Shown: positions 17,257 through 24,978, counted from the first letter of the stretch. The stretch: 64,000 nucleotides of DNA from Parvibaculum sp963696585 (GCA_963696585.1 CAVOKW010000035.1:248001-312000); one strand, 5' to 3'. Notes: generated from the letters alone by a model not told the origin. Numbers and translations are program-made.

Positions 17257-19878
17257 ATGAATCCGACCATCCTTCGTGTCATTCGTCTTCAACATATTTC
17301 TGGTCTTGTCCCTCTCGCATTTGTTGCGGCTCTGGTTGCGTTATTTGCGCCGCAGGTGGCGGTGGCGGCGGATACCGAGATTTCCAGTTCTGTCGGCCCG
17401 CAGAGCTGGACGGGCGATGATTTTCTGATCACGGATACGGGCGAGGTTGACGGCGGCGGTGCCAATGCCATCGAAGTCATGGCACCCGGTGGCGGTACGC
17501 TGACCAATCGCGGCGCGATCACAGCGCCTGCCTATAACGGCATAAACACTGTCGGCGGTTTCGGTTCCATTGTGAACAGGGGCACCATCACAGACACCCT
17601 TTCGGGTATTTACATCATCAATCCTGACGGGGGCGCAATCACGAATGAGGCCGGTGGCATTATTTCGGGGTCGGGTGTCGGCCTCTCGTATGCGGGGTCG
17701 CAACTCTCTGTGGTCACCAATGCGGGACTTATATCGGGTTCATCTTTCGCTGTCGGTTCCACGTCATTGAGCATTGACGGGGTATATATTGATTATGGCA
17801 CTATCGGCACACTGAATAATAGCGGCACGATCAGCAGTTCCAATTGGGGGATATTTTCGCCGGGCCGGATTGAGACGCTTAATAATAGCGGCACGATTTC
17901 CGGCGGCAGCACTGCCGGTGAAGCCGGGATATCTATCAGCAAGTTCGGAACGTTAATAAATGACGTTGGCGGAACGATTTCCGGTTACAACGCGTTGCAC
18001 AATGTCAGTTTTGACACAATCATAAATCGTGGAAATATCACCGGTATTTTCGAGGGATTGAATGTCGCCAGCTTTGGAACGTCGGACCTTATCCAGAATG
18101 ATGGATTGATATCGGGCGATGTTGCCGTTGATGTAAGTCCCACGCGGGTAGGTACACTCATCAATAATGGCACGATCCGCAGCGATAATATTGCCCTGGC
18201 TGCCGGTCCGCTTGGTGTCGGCACGTTCGTGAATGACGGATTGATCCGTGGCGAGATTAATTTATCGGGTTCAGGCGACTTTGGCGGCGATGTGAACAAT
18301 CCGGTCGTCGCGCCCACAGTTGCTTTCGATAGTTTCGTCAATTCCGGCACAATCGAAGGCGATATTATCGCTGAGAACGGCGCGACGCTTACCATCAATG
18401 GCGGTGTGGGCAAGCGTGGTGTTCTGACAGGGCTTGGCGGAGCGCAGGGTGTTATCAATACGAATTTTGGTGCCCCCTCTTTTTACGTCGCCTTAAACGC
18501 CATCGACCAGGACGTCACCTTTGGCAGCGGGTTGCTTCTGCTCAATGACACGATCCTCGCCCGCAATGGCAATGTGCGCTTTGCCGGTGCCAATGTGCAG
18601 GTGAACAACGAAGTGGCGATCACCTCCCGCGTCGTGCTGTCGGCAGGCGATATGGTCTTCGGTGTCACCTCGCCCACCACTTATGGCCACTATGTCGTGA
18701 CAGGGGACGCCGATCTCGATGCAGGCCGCGTCTCGCTTGTCGCGCTCGGCGCGCCGTCTTTTGCCATTGGCCAGTCCTATCACGTTCTCTCCGCCGATAA
18801 TGTGAGCGCCGGTTCCGTCACCACGAGCATCACAGGCTTCAACACGTCCTATGACATTGTCGATATGGGTGGGTCGTATGATTTTGTCGTCTCGATTGAC
18901 GGCATTGACCAGAGCTATAACCGGCTTGGTCTTTCGGCACAGCAAGTCGCGCTCAATTCCATCTCGCCGGTCATTGATGCGGTGGCCTTGCACAAGCCTG
19001 ATGGCGTCGCCTCACTGGGGTCCGGCATGGCGGCCGGCTCACCCGCGTCGTCCTCCGCACTCTGGGGCAAGGTGCTTGTTGCGGATTCCTCGCTCGACAC
19101 TTCGGCGGGCACTGCGGGTTACGATGGCAATAGTTCCGGCGTCATTGTCGGTTATGACATGCCGGTTTCAGGGGGTATTAATGCGGGCCTCGCGCTGAGC
19201 TGGCTCAACAGTTCCGGTGACGCGGACGATCAGATCAACGGCACCGATGTTGATCTCGACGCCTATGCACTCACCGCTTACGGCGCATGGGCCGCGACAG
19301 ACCGCTGGCAGTTCAGCGGACAGATTTCATATGGTCTTACCCGCCTTGATCAGCGCCGTGGTGTGAGTGCGGTTTCCGCTGTCGCGACATCGGATTATGA
19401 CGGCGACCAGATCACCGGCGAAATGCGCGGCGGCTACACGCTGCCTTTGTCAGCCACAACATCGCTCACGCCTTATGCGGCTTTGCGCGGCGCTTATGTT
19501 GCGCTCGACAGCTACAGCGAGCAGGGTGCGGGCGCGTTCAATCTCGAGGTTGACAGTTCATCTGCCGCAGAGATCCGCCACGATATCGGCGTGATGCTTG
19601 CGACAAGCTTTGATACGGGCGACGTCAAGCTGACGCCCGCGCTGCGCGTCGGCTGGCTCCATGATTACAAAGACACGCCGCTATCGGTTTCCGGCATTTC
19701 GGGAAGCGTCGGCTTTGTCAGCACATCGGATCGCATGGCGTCAGACGGCCTCGGCGTCGGCGTCACAGCAGACCTCGTGGCGAATGATAGCGTCACTGTC
19801 GGTGTCGAATATGGCGGCGAGTTCCGTTCCGACTACGTGAGCAACACAGGCGCATTGAAGCTCGCCATCCGGTTCTGA
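17257..19878 (+). CDS. Autotransporter (type V secretion) with beta-helical passenger
   Basis: The 873-residue protein has an extended N-terminus and a signal peptide with the core LVPLAFVAALVALFAP ending near AVAA (about residue 37). The passenger (about 40-580) is made of repeated segments of the type LNNSGTISG, VNRGTITDT and INNGTIRSD, the pattern of a right-handed parallel beta-helix. The C-terminal 270 residues form an autotransporter barrel beginning near SALWGKVL and ending in LKLAIRF with the classic terminal Phe. No protease or lipase motif is visible, so an adhesin-like role is likely. It may be controlled by the divergent LysR gene. Confidence 0.88.
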   Translation: MNPTILRVIRLQHISGLVPLAFVAALVALFAPQVAVAADTEISSSVGPQSWTGDDFLITDTGEVDGGGANAIEVMAPGGGTLTNRGAITAPAYNGINTVGGFGSIVNRGTITDTLSGIYIINPDGGAITNEAGGIISGSGVGLSYAGSQLSVVTNAGLISGSSFAVGSTSLSIDGVYIDYGTIGTLNNSGTISSSNWGIFSPGRIETLNNSGTISGGSTAGEAGISISKFGTLINDVGGTISGYNALHNVSFDTIINRGNITGIFEGLNVASFGTSDLIQNDGLISGDVAVDVSPTRVGTLINNGTIRSDNIALAAGPLGVGTFVNDGLIRGEINLSGSGDFGGDVNNPVVAPTVAFDSFVNSGTIEGDIIAENGATLTINGGVGKRGVLTGLGGAQGVINTNFGAPSFYVALNAIDQDVTFGSGLLLLNDTILARNGNVRFAGANVQVNNEVAITSRVVLSAGDMVFGVTSPTTYGHYVVTGDADLDAGRVSLVALGAPSFAIGQSYHVLSADNVSAGSVTTSITGFNTSYDIVDMGGSYDFVVSIDGIDQSYNRLGLSAQQVALNSISPVIDAVALHKPDGVASLGSGMAAGSPASSSALWGKVLVADSSLDTSAGTAGYDGNSSGVIVGYDMPVSGGINAGLALSWLNSSGDADDQINGTDVDLDAYALTAYGAWAATDRWQFSGQISYGLTRLDQRRGVSAVSAVATSDYDGDQITGEMRGGYTLPLSATTSLTPYAALRGAYVALDSYSEQGAGAFNLEVDSSSAAEIRHDIGVMLATSFDTGDVKLTPALRVGWLHDYKDTPLSVSGISGSVGFVSTSDRMASDGLGVGVTADLVANDSVTVGVEYGGEFRSDYVSNTGALKLAIRF

Positions 19879-19950
19879 TCAGTAGCGCACTGAATAGCCC
19901 CTAGATTTGTAGACACCTTGCCCCCTAAAAATGAGGACAAGGAGATCAAG

Positions 19951-20022
19951 ATGGGCTATCCGCGATTTACAGAAGATTTCAAGATTGGTGCGGTCAAGCA
20001 GATTACGGAACGGGGCTATGCC
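19951..20022 (+). mobile_element. 5' fragment of an IS3-type transposase OrfA
   Basis: An AAGGAGATCAAG ribosome site is followed by ATG at 19951 and about 24 codons reading MGYPRFTEDFKIGAVKQI, typical of the start of IS3-family OrfA (helix-turn-helix) proteins. The frame is then cut at CCGCTGGTG, where an IS256-type sequence begins in another frame. The upstream TGTAGACACCTTG may be an IS end, but this is not certain. Confidence 0.65.
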
Positions 20023-20278
20023 GCTGGTGTTTTTCGATGCGATCCGGGTCAAGATCCGCGATGAGGGCATCGTCCGCAACAAGGCGATCCACATTGCGCT
20101 CGGCGTTCGCGCCGATGGTGCCAAGGAAGGGCTCGGCTTGTGGCTCGAGCAGAACGAGGGTGCCAAGTTCTGGTTGCGCGTCATGAACGAGCTGCGCAAT
20201 CGCGGCACCGAGGATATCCTGCTGGCCGTCGTCGACGGCCTCAAGGGCTTCCCGGACGCGATCACCGCAGTGTTTCCC
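20021..20278 (+). mobile_element. Internal fragment of an IS256-family transposase
   Basis: The 86 codons carry the family's first catalytic region (PLVFFDAIRVKIRDEG), the stretch LGLWLEQNEGAKFWLRV and the second acidic region VVDGLKGFPDAITAVFP. It begins after a short overlap with the IS3-type piece and ends at 20278, where a methyltransferase-like sequence takes over in the same frame. Both ends of the transposase are missing, so it is inactive. Confidence 0.8.
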
Positions 20279-20455
20279 GCCACCATCGCCGACCTCTGCG
20301 ATCCCGAAAAAATGCCCGCCAACCTCCGCGCCGCGCATGAGCGCAATGACGAGGTGCTGGAACGCATCTATATCGGCCGCCGCTTCCGCAACGACACCGA
20401 GCGGCTGGAAAAGCTGTTCGAGATGTATACGAAGATGACCACGAAGGTGAGCGCA
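20279..20455 (+). pseudogene. C-terminal fragment of an MmeI-like DNA methyltransferase
   Basis: In frame with the preceding transposase piece the sequence becomes ATIADLCDPEKMPANLRAAH, then FRNDTERLEKLFEMYTKM. This strongly resembles the very end of large MmeI-type methyltransferase/endonuclease proteins (pattern YDPxxMPxxLRxAHxxxD...ERxxxLFxxYxxM). Only about 58 residues remain and no natural stop follows. It suggests a lost restriction-modification gene next to the ccdAB pair. The identification is by eye. Confidence 0.6.
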
Positions 20456-20519
20456 TGCGCTTTGCCCGCGCGGTCCATATGTGCTATTCATGCGCATGAC
20501 CCGCCCACAAGAGGCCCCG

Positions 20520-20741
20520 ATGACCAAACGCGCCACCAACCTGACCGTCGACCCGGCTCTGCTGTCAGAGGCGCGTGGCCTTGGCATCAACCTGTCCGCC
20601 ACCTTCGAGGCCAGCCTGCGCGAGGCTGTGCGCGCGCGAAAGGCCGCGCAATGGCTGGAAGAAAACCGCGCGGCGATCCAAAGCTCGAATGAGTGGGTGG
20701 AAAAACACGGGCTGCCGCTTGAAAAATACCGGCAGTTCTGA
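20520..20741 (+). CDS. ccdA: CcdA-like antitoxin
   Basis: CcdA antitoxins repress their operon and neutralise CcdB. The 73 residues have an N-terminal ribbon-helix-helix segment (TKRATNLTVDPALLSEARGL, then LSATFEASLREAVR) and the acidic C-terminal tail typical of CcdA, ending WVEKHGLPLEKYRQF. The ATG at 20520 is preferred; an ATG at 20496 would add eight residues. The stop shares a base with the ccdB start (TGATG), the tight coupling expected of a toxin-antitoxin operon. Confidence 0.88.
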   Translation: MTKRATNLTVDPALLSEARGLGINLSATFEASLREAVRARKAAQWLEENRAAIQSSNEWVEKHGLPLEKYRQF

Positions 20742-21040
20742 TGGCGCAATATGATCTGTTCGCGAACCCGGCGGGCGGCGGCTATCTGCTGGATGTGCAA
20801 AGCGATCTGCTGGAAGGCCTGAACGTGCGCGCGGTGGTGCCGCTCTTGCCACAAGGGGACGCCCCCATCGCCGCCAGCCGCCTGAACCCGGTGTTCGAGA
20901 TCGAGGGCGCGGCGCATCTGATGATGACCCAATACATCGCCGCCGTGCCCGCAAGCCTATTGAAAGCCCAGGTGGGCGATCTGTCGGCGCGGTTCGACGC
21001 GATCACCTCCGCGCTCGACATGCTGTTTCACGGATTTTGA
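20741..21040 (+). CDS. ccdB: CcdB-like toxin
   Basis: CcdB binds the GyrA subunit and traps gyrase on cleaved DNA. The 99 residues begin QYDLFANPAGGGYLLDVQSD and contain LNPVFEIEGAAHLMMTQYIA, both close to the family pattern. The last residues read LFHGF, whereas the F-plasmid protein ends FWGI, whose terminal Trp-Gly-Ile is needed for gyrase poisoning. The Gly is kept but Trp is His and Ile is Phe, so toxicity is uncertain. Length is normal. Confidence 0.88.
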   Translation: MAQYDLFANPAGGGYLLDVQSDLLEGLNVRAVVPLLPQGDAPIAASRLNPVFEIEGAAHLMMTQYIAAVPASLLKAQVGDLSARFDAITSALDMLFHGF

Positions 21041-21053
21041 ATATGGCTCAGGT

Positions 21054-21070
21054 TCCTTCCGTCTCCGCCA
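21054..21070 (+). repeat. Near copy of the tRNA-Ser 3' end, possible attachment site
   Basis: TCCTTCCGTCTCCGCCA differs from the last 17 bases of tRNA-Ser(GCT), TCCCTCCGTCTCCGCCA at 15783-15799, at one position and keeps the CCA. It lies 13 bases after the ccdB stop. Integrated elements often leave such a copy of the tRNA 3' end at their far border. No integrase gene is present between the two copies, so this is only suggestive. Confidence 0.4.
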
Positions 21071-21276
21071 TTTCTACCCGGTCGAACGTTCTCCGCGCGC
21101 GAATGCGGCGCTGAAACGCCAAGGAATCGCGCGGTTCGGGCGCGAACCTCTGGACTGAACCGGCACGAGTACGGACTTATAACATATTGGTTTTGAACAA
21201 TATTACGTACTCGACTATCCCATGGCGTTGGCATCCCCTTCGGTAGGCAAACAATCCATGCAGTCGAAGTTGATCG

Positions 21277-22056
21277 TCAGGCCAACTCGACGAAGTCGCT
21301 TTGATCGCCCTGACGTTGAACGCGAAGGCATGGGTGCTTCCTGAGTGTTGCAGCGTTCAACTGCAGCTTGCACGGAAAGATGGCCGGGTGGCTGACCAGC
21401 TGTGAAAGTGACATGCCGCGTCCTTGGCTCAGCATGACACCGTGCACCAATAGCTCCGCGATCTCTTCGGAGACCCGGATCGGCTTGCGAGCGACGATCA
21501 GTGACCCCTTCTCCGAGCCGGGCTTCAGCACTCCCCACTGAGCCATGGATTTGAGCACATGCTGGATTGTGCGCTCCAACGTAGATCGGTCGCCCCATGA
21601 TTCCGTCATACGGCGCTTGATCTGCGATCTGTTGGCTTGGCCACGGCATTTTCCCCTCCCTCCGACGAAGCCAAACGGCACGGGCTTCCCGAATGGGCGA
21701 ACGCACGATTCATCCATCCAGAGCTTTGGTCCGAACTTCTGGTTGAGGCTCCGGGAAACGTTGTCCGCGACAAAATCCACTCGCTTAAGGGCTTCAGCAT
21801 CAATGGCGTCAGCAGGCTCATGATCTTCATCCCTCTCGCATTTTGAAAATAATGCGTAGCATTAATATGGAATTTGCAACGCGAGGCGATCGCAACAGTC
21901 GAATACCAGGAGATTGATCCGCCCAAGGAACGCTGCACTGCCGCAGACTTTCTGTCGCAGGCCATGAGCCAGCAATGGACATTCTGCCGCATCATCACCT
22001 CGGTCCAAAATACCTATAATTTTTTTGTGGGCATTTAGAGCGATCCAAATGTTCAA
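21277..22056 (-). pseudogene. Unidentified gene with an in-frame stop
   Basis: One minus-strand frame is open from 22056 to 21277 except for a single TAA at 21862-21864. The upper part (63 codons) reads IIGILDRGDDAAECPLL and LLVFDCCDRLALQIPY. The lower part (194 codons) reads CERDEDHEPADAIDAEALKR, WGDRSTLERTIQHVLKSM, VARKPIRVSEEIAELL and MSLSQLVSHPAIFPCKLQL. The composition is protein-like throughout, so this looks like one gene killed by a point mutation. I do not recognise the family. A helical region after WGDRS loosely recalls small helical proteins of phage-defence loci, but that is a guess. Confidence 0.45.
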
Positions 22057-22100
22057 TAAAAAAGTCTGGTTGGAAACACGTCAAGGTGACGACGCGCGAT

Positions 22101-22421
22101 ATGACGAAAATCAAATACATCGAGTTCAACGGCACTGAACATCTTGTCGATGTTCCCGAAGGTCTCTCCGCAATGGAAGGCGCCATTCGCTACACGATCC
22201 CGGGTATTGCGGGAGATTGTGGCGGTGCCTGCGCCTGCGCCACCTGCCATGTTTATGTCGAGGATGGGTGGATGGAAAAAATCCCCCCGATGGATGAACT
22301 CGAACGCGACATGCTCGATTTCGCCTTCGACGTCAAAGAGAACAGCCGCCTTTCCTGCCAGATCAAGATCGACGACAGCATGGAAGGGCTGACGCTCAGA
22401 ACGCCTGCTCGCCAATACTAG
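22101..22421 (+). CDS. [2Fe-2S] ferredoxin, adrenodoxin/putidaredoxin type
   Basis: A 106-residue plant/adrenodoxin-fold ferredoxin. The cluster ligands are Cys40, Cys46, Cys49 and Cys86 (C-x5-C-x2-C...C); an extra Cys44 lies in the loop (DCGGACACATCHVYV). This vertebrate-adrenodoxin spacing is typical of ferredoxins that feed P450s or diiron monooxygenases. The ATG at 22101 gives the family start TKIKYIEFNG; a GTG at 22086 would add five residues. A diiron protein gene follows after 59 bases on the same strand, and no ferredoxin reductase is encoded nearby. I infer that it donates electrons to that diiron protein. Confidence 0.92.
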   Translation: MTKIKYIEFNGTEHLVDVPEGLSAMEGAIRYTIPGIAGDCGGACACATCHVYVEDGWMEKIPPMDELERDMLDFAFDVKENSRLSCQIKIDDSMEGLTLRTPARQY

Positions 22422-22480
22422 AAACCGACAACGTCACGGGTCGCCCGAACCCCCCGGCGGCCAAATTTGGAGGAATAGAG

Positions 22481-23584
22481 ATGAGCACCAAGACCGGAAT
22501 TAAAACCAACAAGGACAACTGGCGCGTAACGATGACTCCGGATGACGTCTATCGCCATCCGATGGATATTGCGTGGCATTTCGCCTATGAGTTCGGCGAA
22601 GAGAGGGTCGAAGACCTCTACCGGCGTGCAAAGCAGAACCAGTGGGATTCCGATGAGTTGCTGCCTTGGGATACGCCTGTCGATCCCTCCAAGCCGCTCA
22701 TCAACAATGAGCAGGACGTCTATCACAAGATGTCTTTCTTCAAGAAACTGTCGAAGTCGCAACAGGAAACCTTCACGGCTCACTCGACAGCGCAGCTTCT
22801 CTCCCAGTTCCTGCATGGCGAGCAAGGCGCGCTCATGACGGCGGCCTGTGTCACTCATTCGGTGCCGGATTCCGGCGCAAAGCTCTACGCGGCGACACAG
22901 ACCATGGACGAAGCACGTCATGTCGAGGTCTATGCGAAATATTGCAAGAAGATCGCCATGGTCTATCCGATGTCGCCATGGCTCAAGGCGCTTATCGACG
23001 CAACGCTGCAGTCCGACCGCTACGAGAAGGTCATGATCGGCATGAACATGATCGTCGAAGGCCTCGCGCTCGGCGCCTTCAACAACATGTACCGTTCGAC
23101 CACATGCCCGCTTCTGAAGCAGCTGACCTTCAATGTCATGCGCGATGAATCGCGGCACGTCTCCTTCGGACACGTCTTCCTCGGCCCGGTGATCAAGGAC
23201 CTTCATCCTGACGAAGTGGAAGATCTCGCCGAATTCGCTTTCAATGCGGTGAACATCCTTGTGGGCGCCCAGACCTCCGGCACCATCGCCAACAAGGTCG
23301 ACCCAGGCTTCATGCAGGTTCTGGAAAACAGCGGCATCGACGCTGAGGACTTCTTCAAAGGCCTGAAGGAGGCCGAAGATGAAGGCATTGCCCAGACGCT
23401 GCCCCCGGGACAGGTTCATGCGCTCAAGGACCTGATGATGCCTGCGATCGCGCGCGTCGGCCTCATCACCCCGACCGTGCTGAAAAAGTACGAGGAAGCC
23501 GGCATTCCGGTCTTTGACGACCCGCGCGTCCTCAACGCCATGGAAGGCGGCCACCCGACAGGTGACGTAGCCGCCGCCGAATAG
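22481..23584 (+). CDS. Ferritin-like/R2-like diiron protein, putative oxygenase
   Basis: The 367-residue protein shows a complete carboxylate-bridged diiron set on four helices: Glu114 (HGEQGAL), Glu144-x-x-His147 (DEARHVEVY), Glu193 (IVEGLALGAF) and Glu223-x-x-His226 (DESRHVSFG). This is the E...ExxH...E...ExxH pattern of ribonucleotide reductase R2, ligand-binding oxidases and AurF-like N-oxygenases. There is no signal peptide. The GGAGGAATAG site seven bases before ATG 22481 is strong. Gene order ferredoxin then diiron protein points to a two-component monooxygenase lacking a dedicated reductase. The substrate is unknown, and I cannot place it in a named subfamily. Confidence 0.82.
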   Translation: MSTKTGIKTNKDNWRVTMTPDDVYRHPMDIAWHFAYEFGEERVEDLYRRAKQNQWDSDELLPWDTPVDPSKPLINNEQDVYHKMSFFKKLSKSQQETFTAHSTAQLLSQFLHGEQGALMTAACVTHSVPDSGAKLYAATQTMDEARHVEVYAKYCKKIAMVYPMSPWLKALIDATLQSDRYEKVMIGMNMIVEGLALGAFNNMYRSTTCPLLKQLTFNVMRDESRHVSFGHVFLGPVIKDLHPDEVEDLAEFAFNAVNILVGAQTSGTIANKVDPGFMQVLENSGIDAEDFFKGLKEAEDEGIAQTLPPGQVHALKDLMMPAIARVGLITPTVLKKYEEAGIPVFDDPRVLNAMEGGHPTGDVAAAE

Positions 23585-23591
23585 GGAACTG

Positions 23592-23629
23592 GGCCCGCTC
23601 CGGTCAGTGACCGGAGCGGGCCACCTTTT
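23592..23629 (+). terminator. Terminator after the diiron gene
   Basis: GGCCCGCTCCGGTCA and TGACCGGAGCGGGCC (23592-23622) form a near-perfect hairpin of up to 15 base pairs, followed by ACCTTTT. It lies eight bases after the diiron gene stop. It would separate or attenuate transcription of the PAS gene that starts at 23675. Confidence 0.85.
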
Positions 23630-23674
23630 CCCTCGTTACAAAAACAGACAGCAGACAAACCAGGTAGGAACGAT

Positions 23675-24466
23675 ATGACCAGCGGCAACGGCAGCGCATC
23701 CGAGACATTCTATGCAATCATTGTCGCCAATACCCCCGAAGCCATCATTGTCACGACGCCTGAAGGCAAAATCACCTATGTCAATCGCGCCTCGGAGAGG
23801 CTGCTTGGCTATACTTCTTCCGAAGTCATCGGCAAGAACATCACCATGCTTGTGCCGCAAACACCGGGTCGCCGTGCCGACCCTGTCAAATGGCTGACGC
23901 GGTGGGCCGCAGAACCTGACTACACGCAATCACGCTTCCTCGACCTGATCGGTCAGACGAAGTCCGGCAAGGAAATGCCTGTCGACGTTCGCGTCGTCGA
24001 AATCAGCCTGAACAATGCCCCCCATTTTATCATCACGGTGCGCGATAACACCGCCCGCCGCGCCGAGCAGGCCGCCTTCAGGGATGCCTATCTCAAGGCG
24101 ACCCGCATTCTGATGATTGCAGAAGACGCCATTGTCTCGATCGACAGAAATCTCGAGATCACCTTCTTCAACCTCAAGGCGGAGAAGATATTCGGTCACA
24201 AGGCCGACGAGGTACTGGGCAAGTCACTCAATATCCTGCTACCCGAACGCTTCCGCTTGAACCACGCCGCCATGATCCAGGAGTTCGGCAAGGGCAAGGT
24301 CGCCTCGCAATGGATGAGCCAGCGCGGCACGATTACCGGCCTGAGAAAGAATGGCGAGGAGTTTCCCGCCGAGGCCACGATCACCAAGGTGGGCGACGGC
24401 GATGACATTACCTACTCTGCTCACCTGCGTGACCTGACAGAACCAAAAAGATCTGCGCCGAACTAA
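23675..24466 (+). CDS. Double-PAS-domain protein without output domain
   Basis: The 263 residues are two PAS domains in a row (about 10-125 and 138-255) with the usual motifs ITYVNRASERLLGYTSSEVIG and ITFFNLKAEKIFGHKADEVLG. No kinase, GGDEF, helix-turn-helix or other output domain follows; the protein ends soon after the second PAS. In PAS2, His197 (LPERFRLNHAAMI) falls where FixL has its haem-binding His, so gas or redox sensing is possible, although many non-haem PAS domains share a similar segment. It follows the diiron gene on the same strand but beyond a terminator. A partner must provide the output. Confidence 0.85.
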   Translation: MTSGNGSASETFYAIIVANTPEAIIVTTPEGKITYVNRASERLLGYTSSEVIGKNITMLVPQTPGRRADPVKWLTRWAAEPDYTQSRFLDLIGQTKSGKEMPVDVRVVEISLNNAPHFIITVRDNTARRAEQAAFRDAYLKATRILMIAEDAIVSIDRNLEITFFNLKAEKIFGHKADEVLGKSLNILLPERFRLNHAAMIQEFGKGKVASQWMSQRGTITGLRKNGEEFPAEATITKVGDGDDITYSAHLRDLTEPKRSAPN

Positions 24467-24589
24467 CGCGGCGCACCTTCAATGCACCGTGTTGACACGA
24501 GATCACATAAACCACGATTCGGCGTGCCAGACTGATTATGGCTTGGCGACGTCTCAGACGGGGAGTGAAGCTCACGCCGTCGGCCATTT

Positions 24590-24838
24590 GTTCAACAGCC
24601 TGCTAGCGGATTTGGCCGTTTGGTGATTCCTTCGACGGGCAATTGCGTCGGGGGGATAGGCCCATTCGCGCAGGGATGTCTGGATGAAGCGCTCGGCCTT
24701 GCCGTTGGTTTTGGACGTGTGGGGCTTTGTGAAGATATGCTTGAGTTCGAGCTGCTTGCAGGTTTTGGCGAAGGCTCTGGAGCGATAGCACGAGCCGTTG
24801 TCGCAGGATCATCTCGATCACGCCCGTCGCAAGTGTTC
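24590..24838 (-). mobile_element. IS481-type transposase remnant (C-terminal core)
   Basis: On the minus strand from 24802 to 24656 the frame reads DNGSCYRSRAFAKTCKQLEL, then KHIFTKPHTSKTNGKAERF and IQTSLREWAY, the end of the DDE integrase core of IS481-family transposases with the second Asp and the Glu visible. The frames before and after are shifted, and the normal C-terminus is replaced by unrelated codons. The right edge at 24838 meets the intein fragment, so the two may have been joined by an insertion or deletion. Confidence 0.8.
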
Positions 24839-24840
24839 CG

Positions 24841-24978
24841 GTGCGCTGCATTGAAGTTGACTCGCCCAGCCACCTGTTTCTCTGCGGCAAGGGCTGGATC
24901 CCGACGCATAACACCGAAGCGGGCAACTGCTTCATCGGCTTCGTGATGCATCACGAAGCCGGGGCCGATGCGGGTGGT
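24841..24978 (+). pseudogene. Intein C-terminal end joined to a phage terminase large-subunit fragment
   Basis: Codons 1-24 from 24841 read CIEVDSPSHLFLCGKG and WIPTHN. This is an intein block F/G ending with the penultimate His (24907-24909) and terminal Asn (24910-24912). The next residue is Thr (24913), a permitted +1 nucleophile. The extein side continues TEAGNCFIGFVMHHEAGADAG, which matches the region just after Walker A in phage terminase large subunits (usual GKTEAGNNWIG). The intein therefore sat between Lys and Thr of the P-loop GKT. The intein N-terminus, its endonuclease and nearly all of the terminase are gone. Confidence 0.75.
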
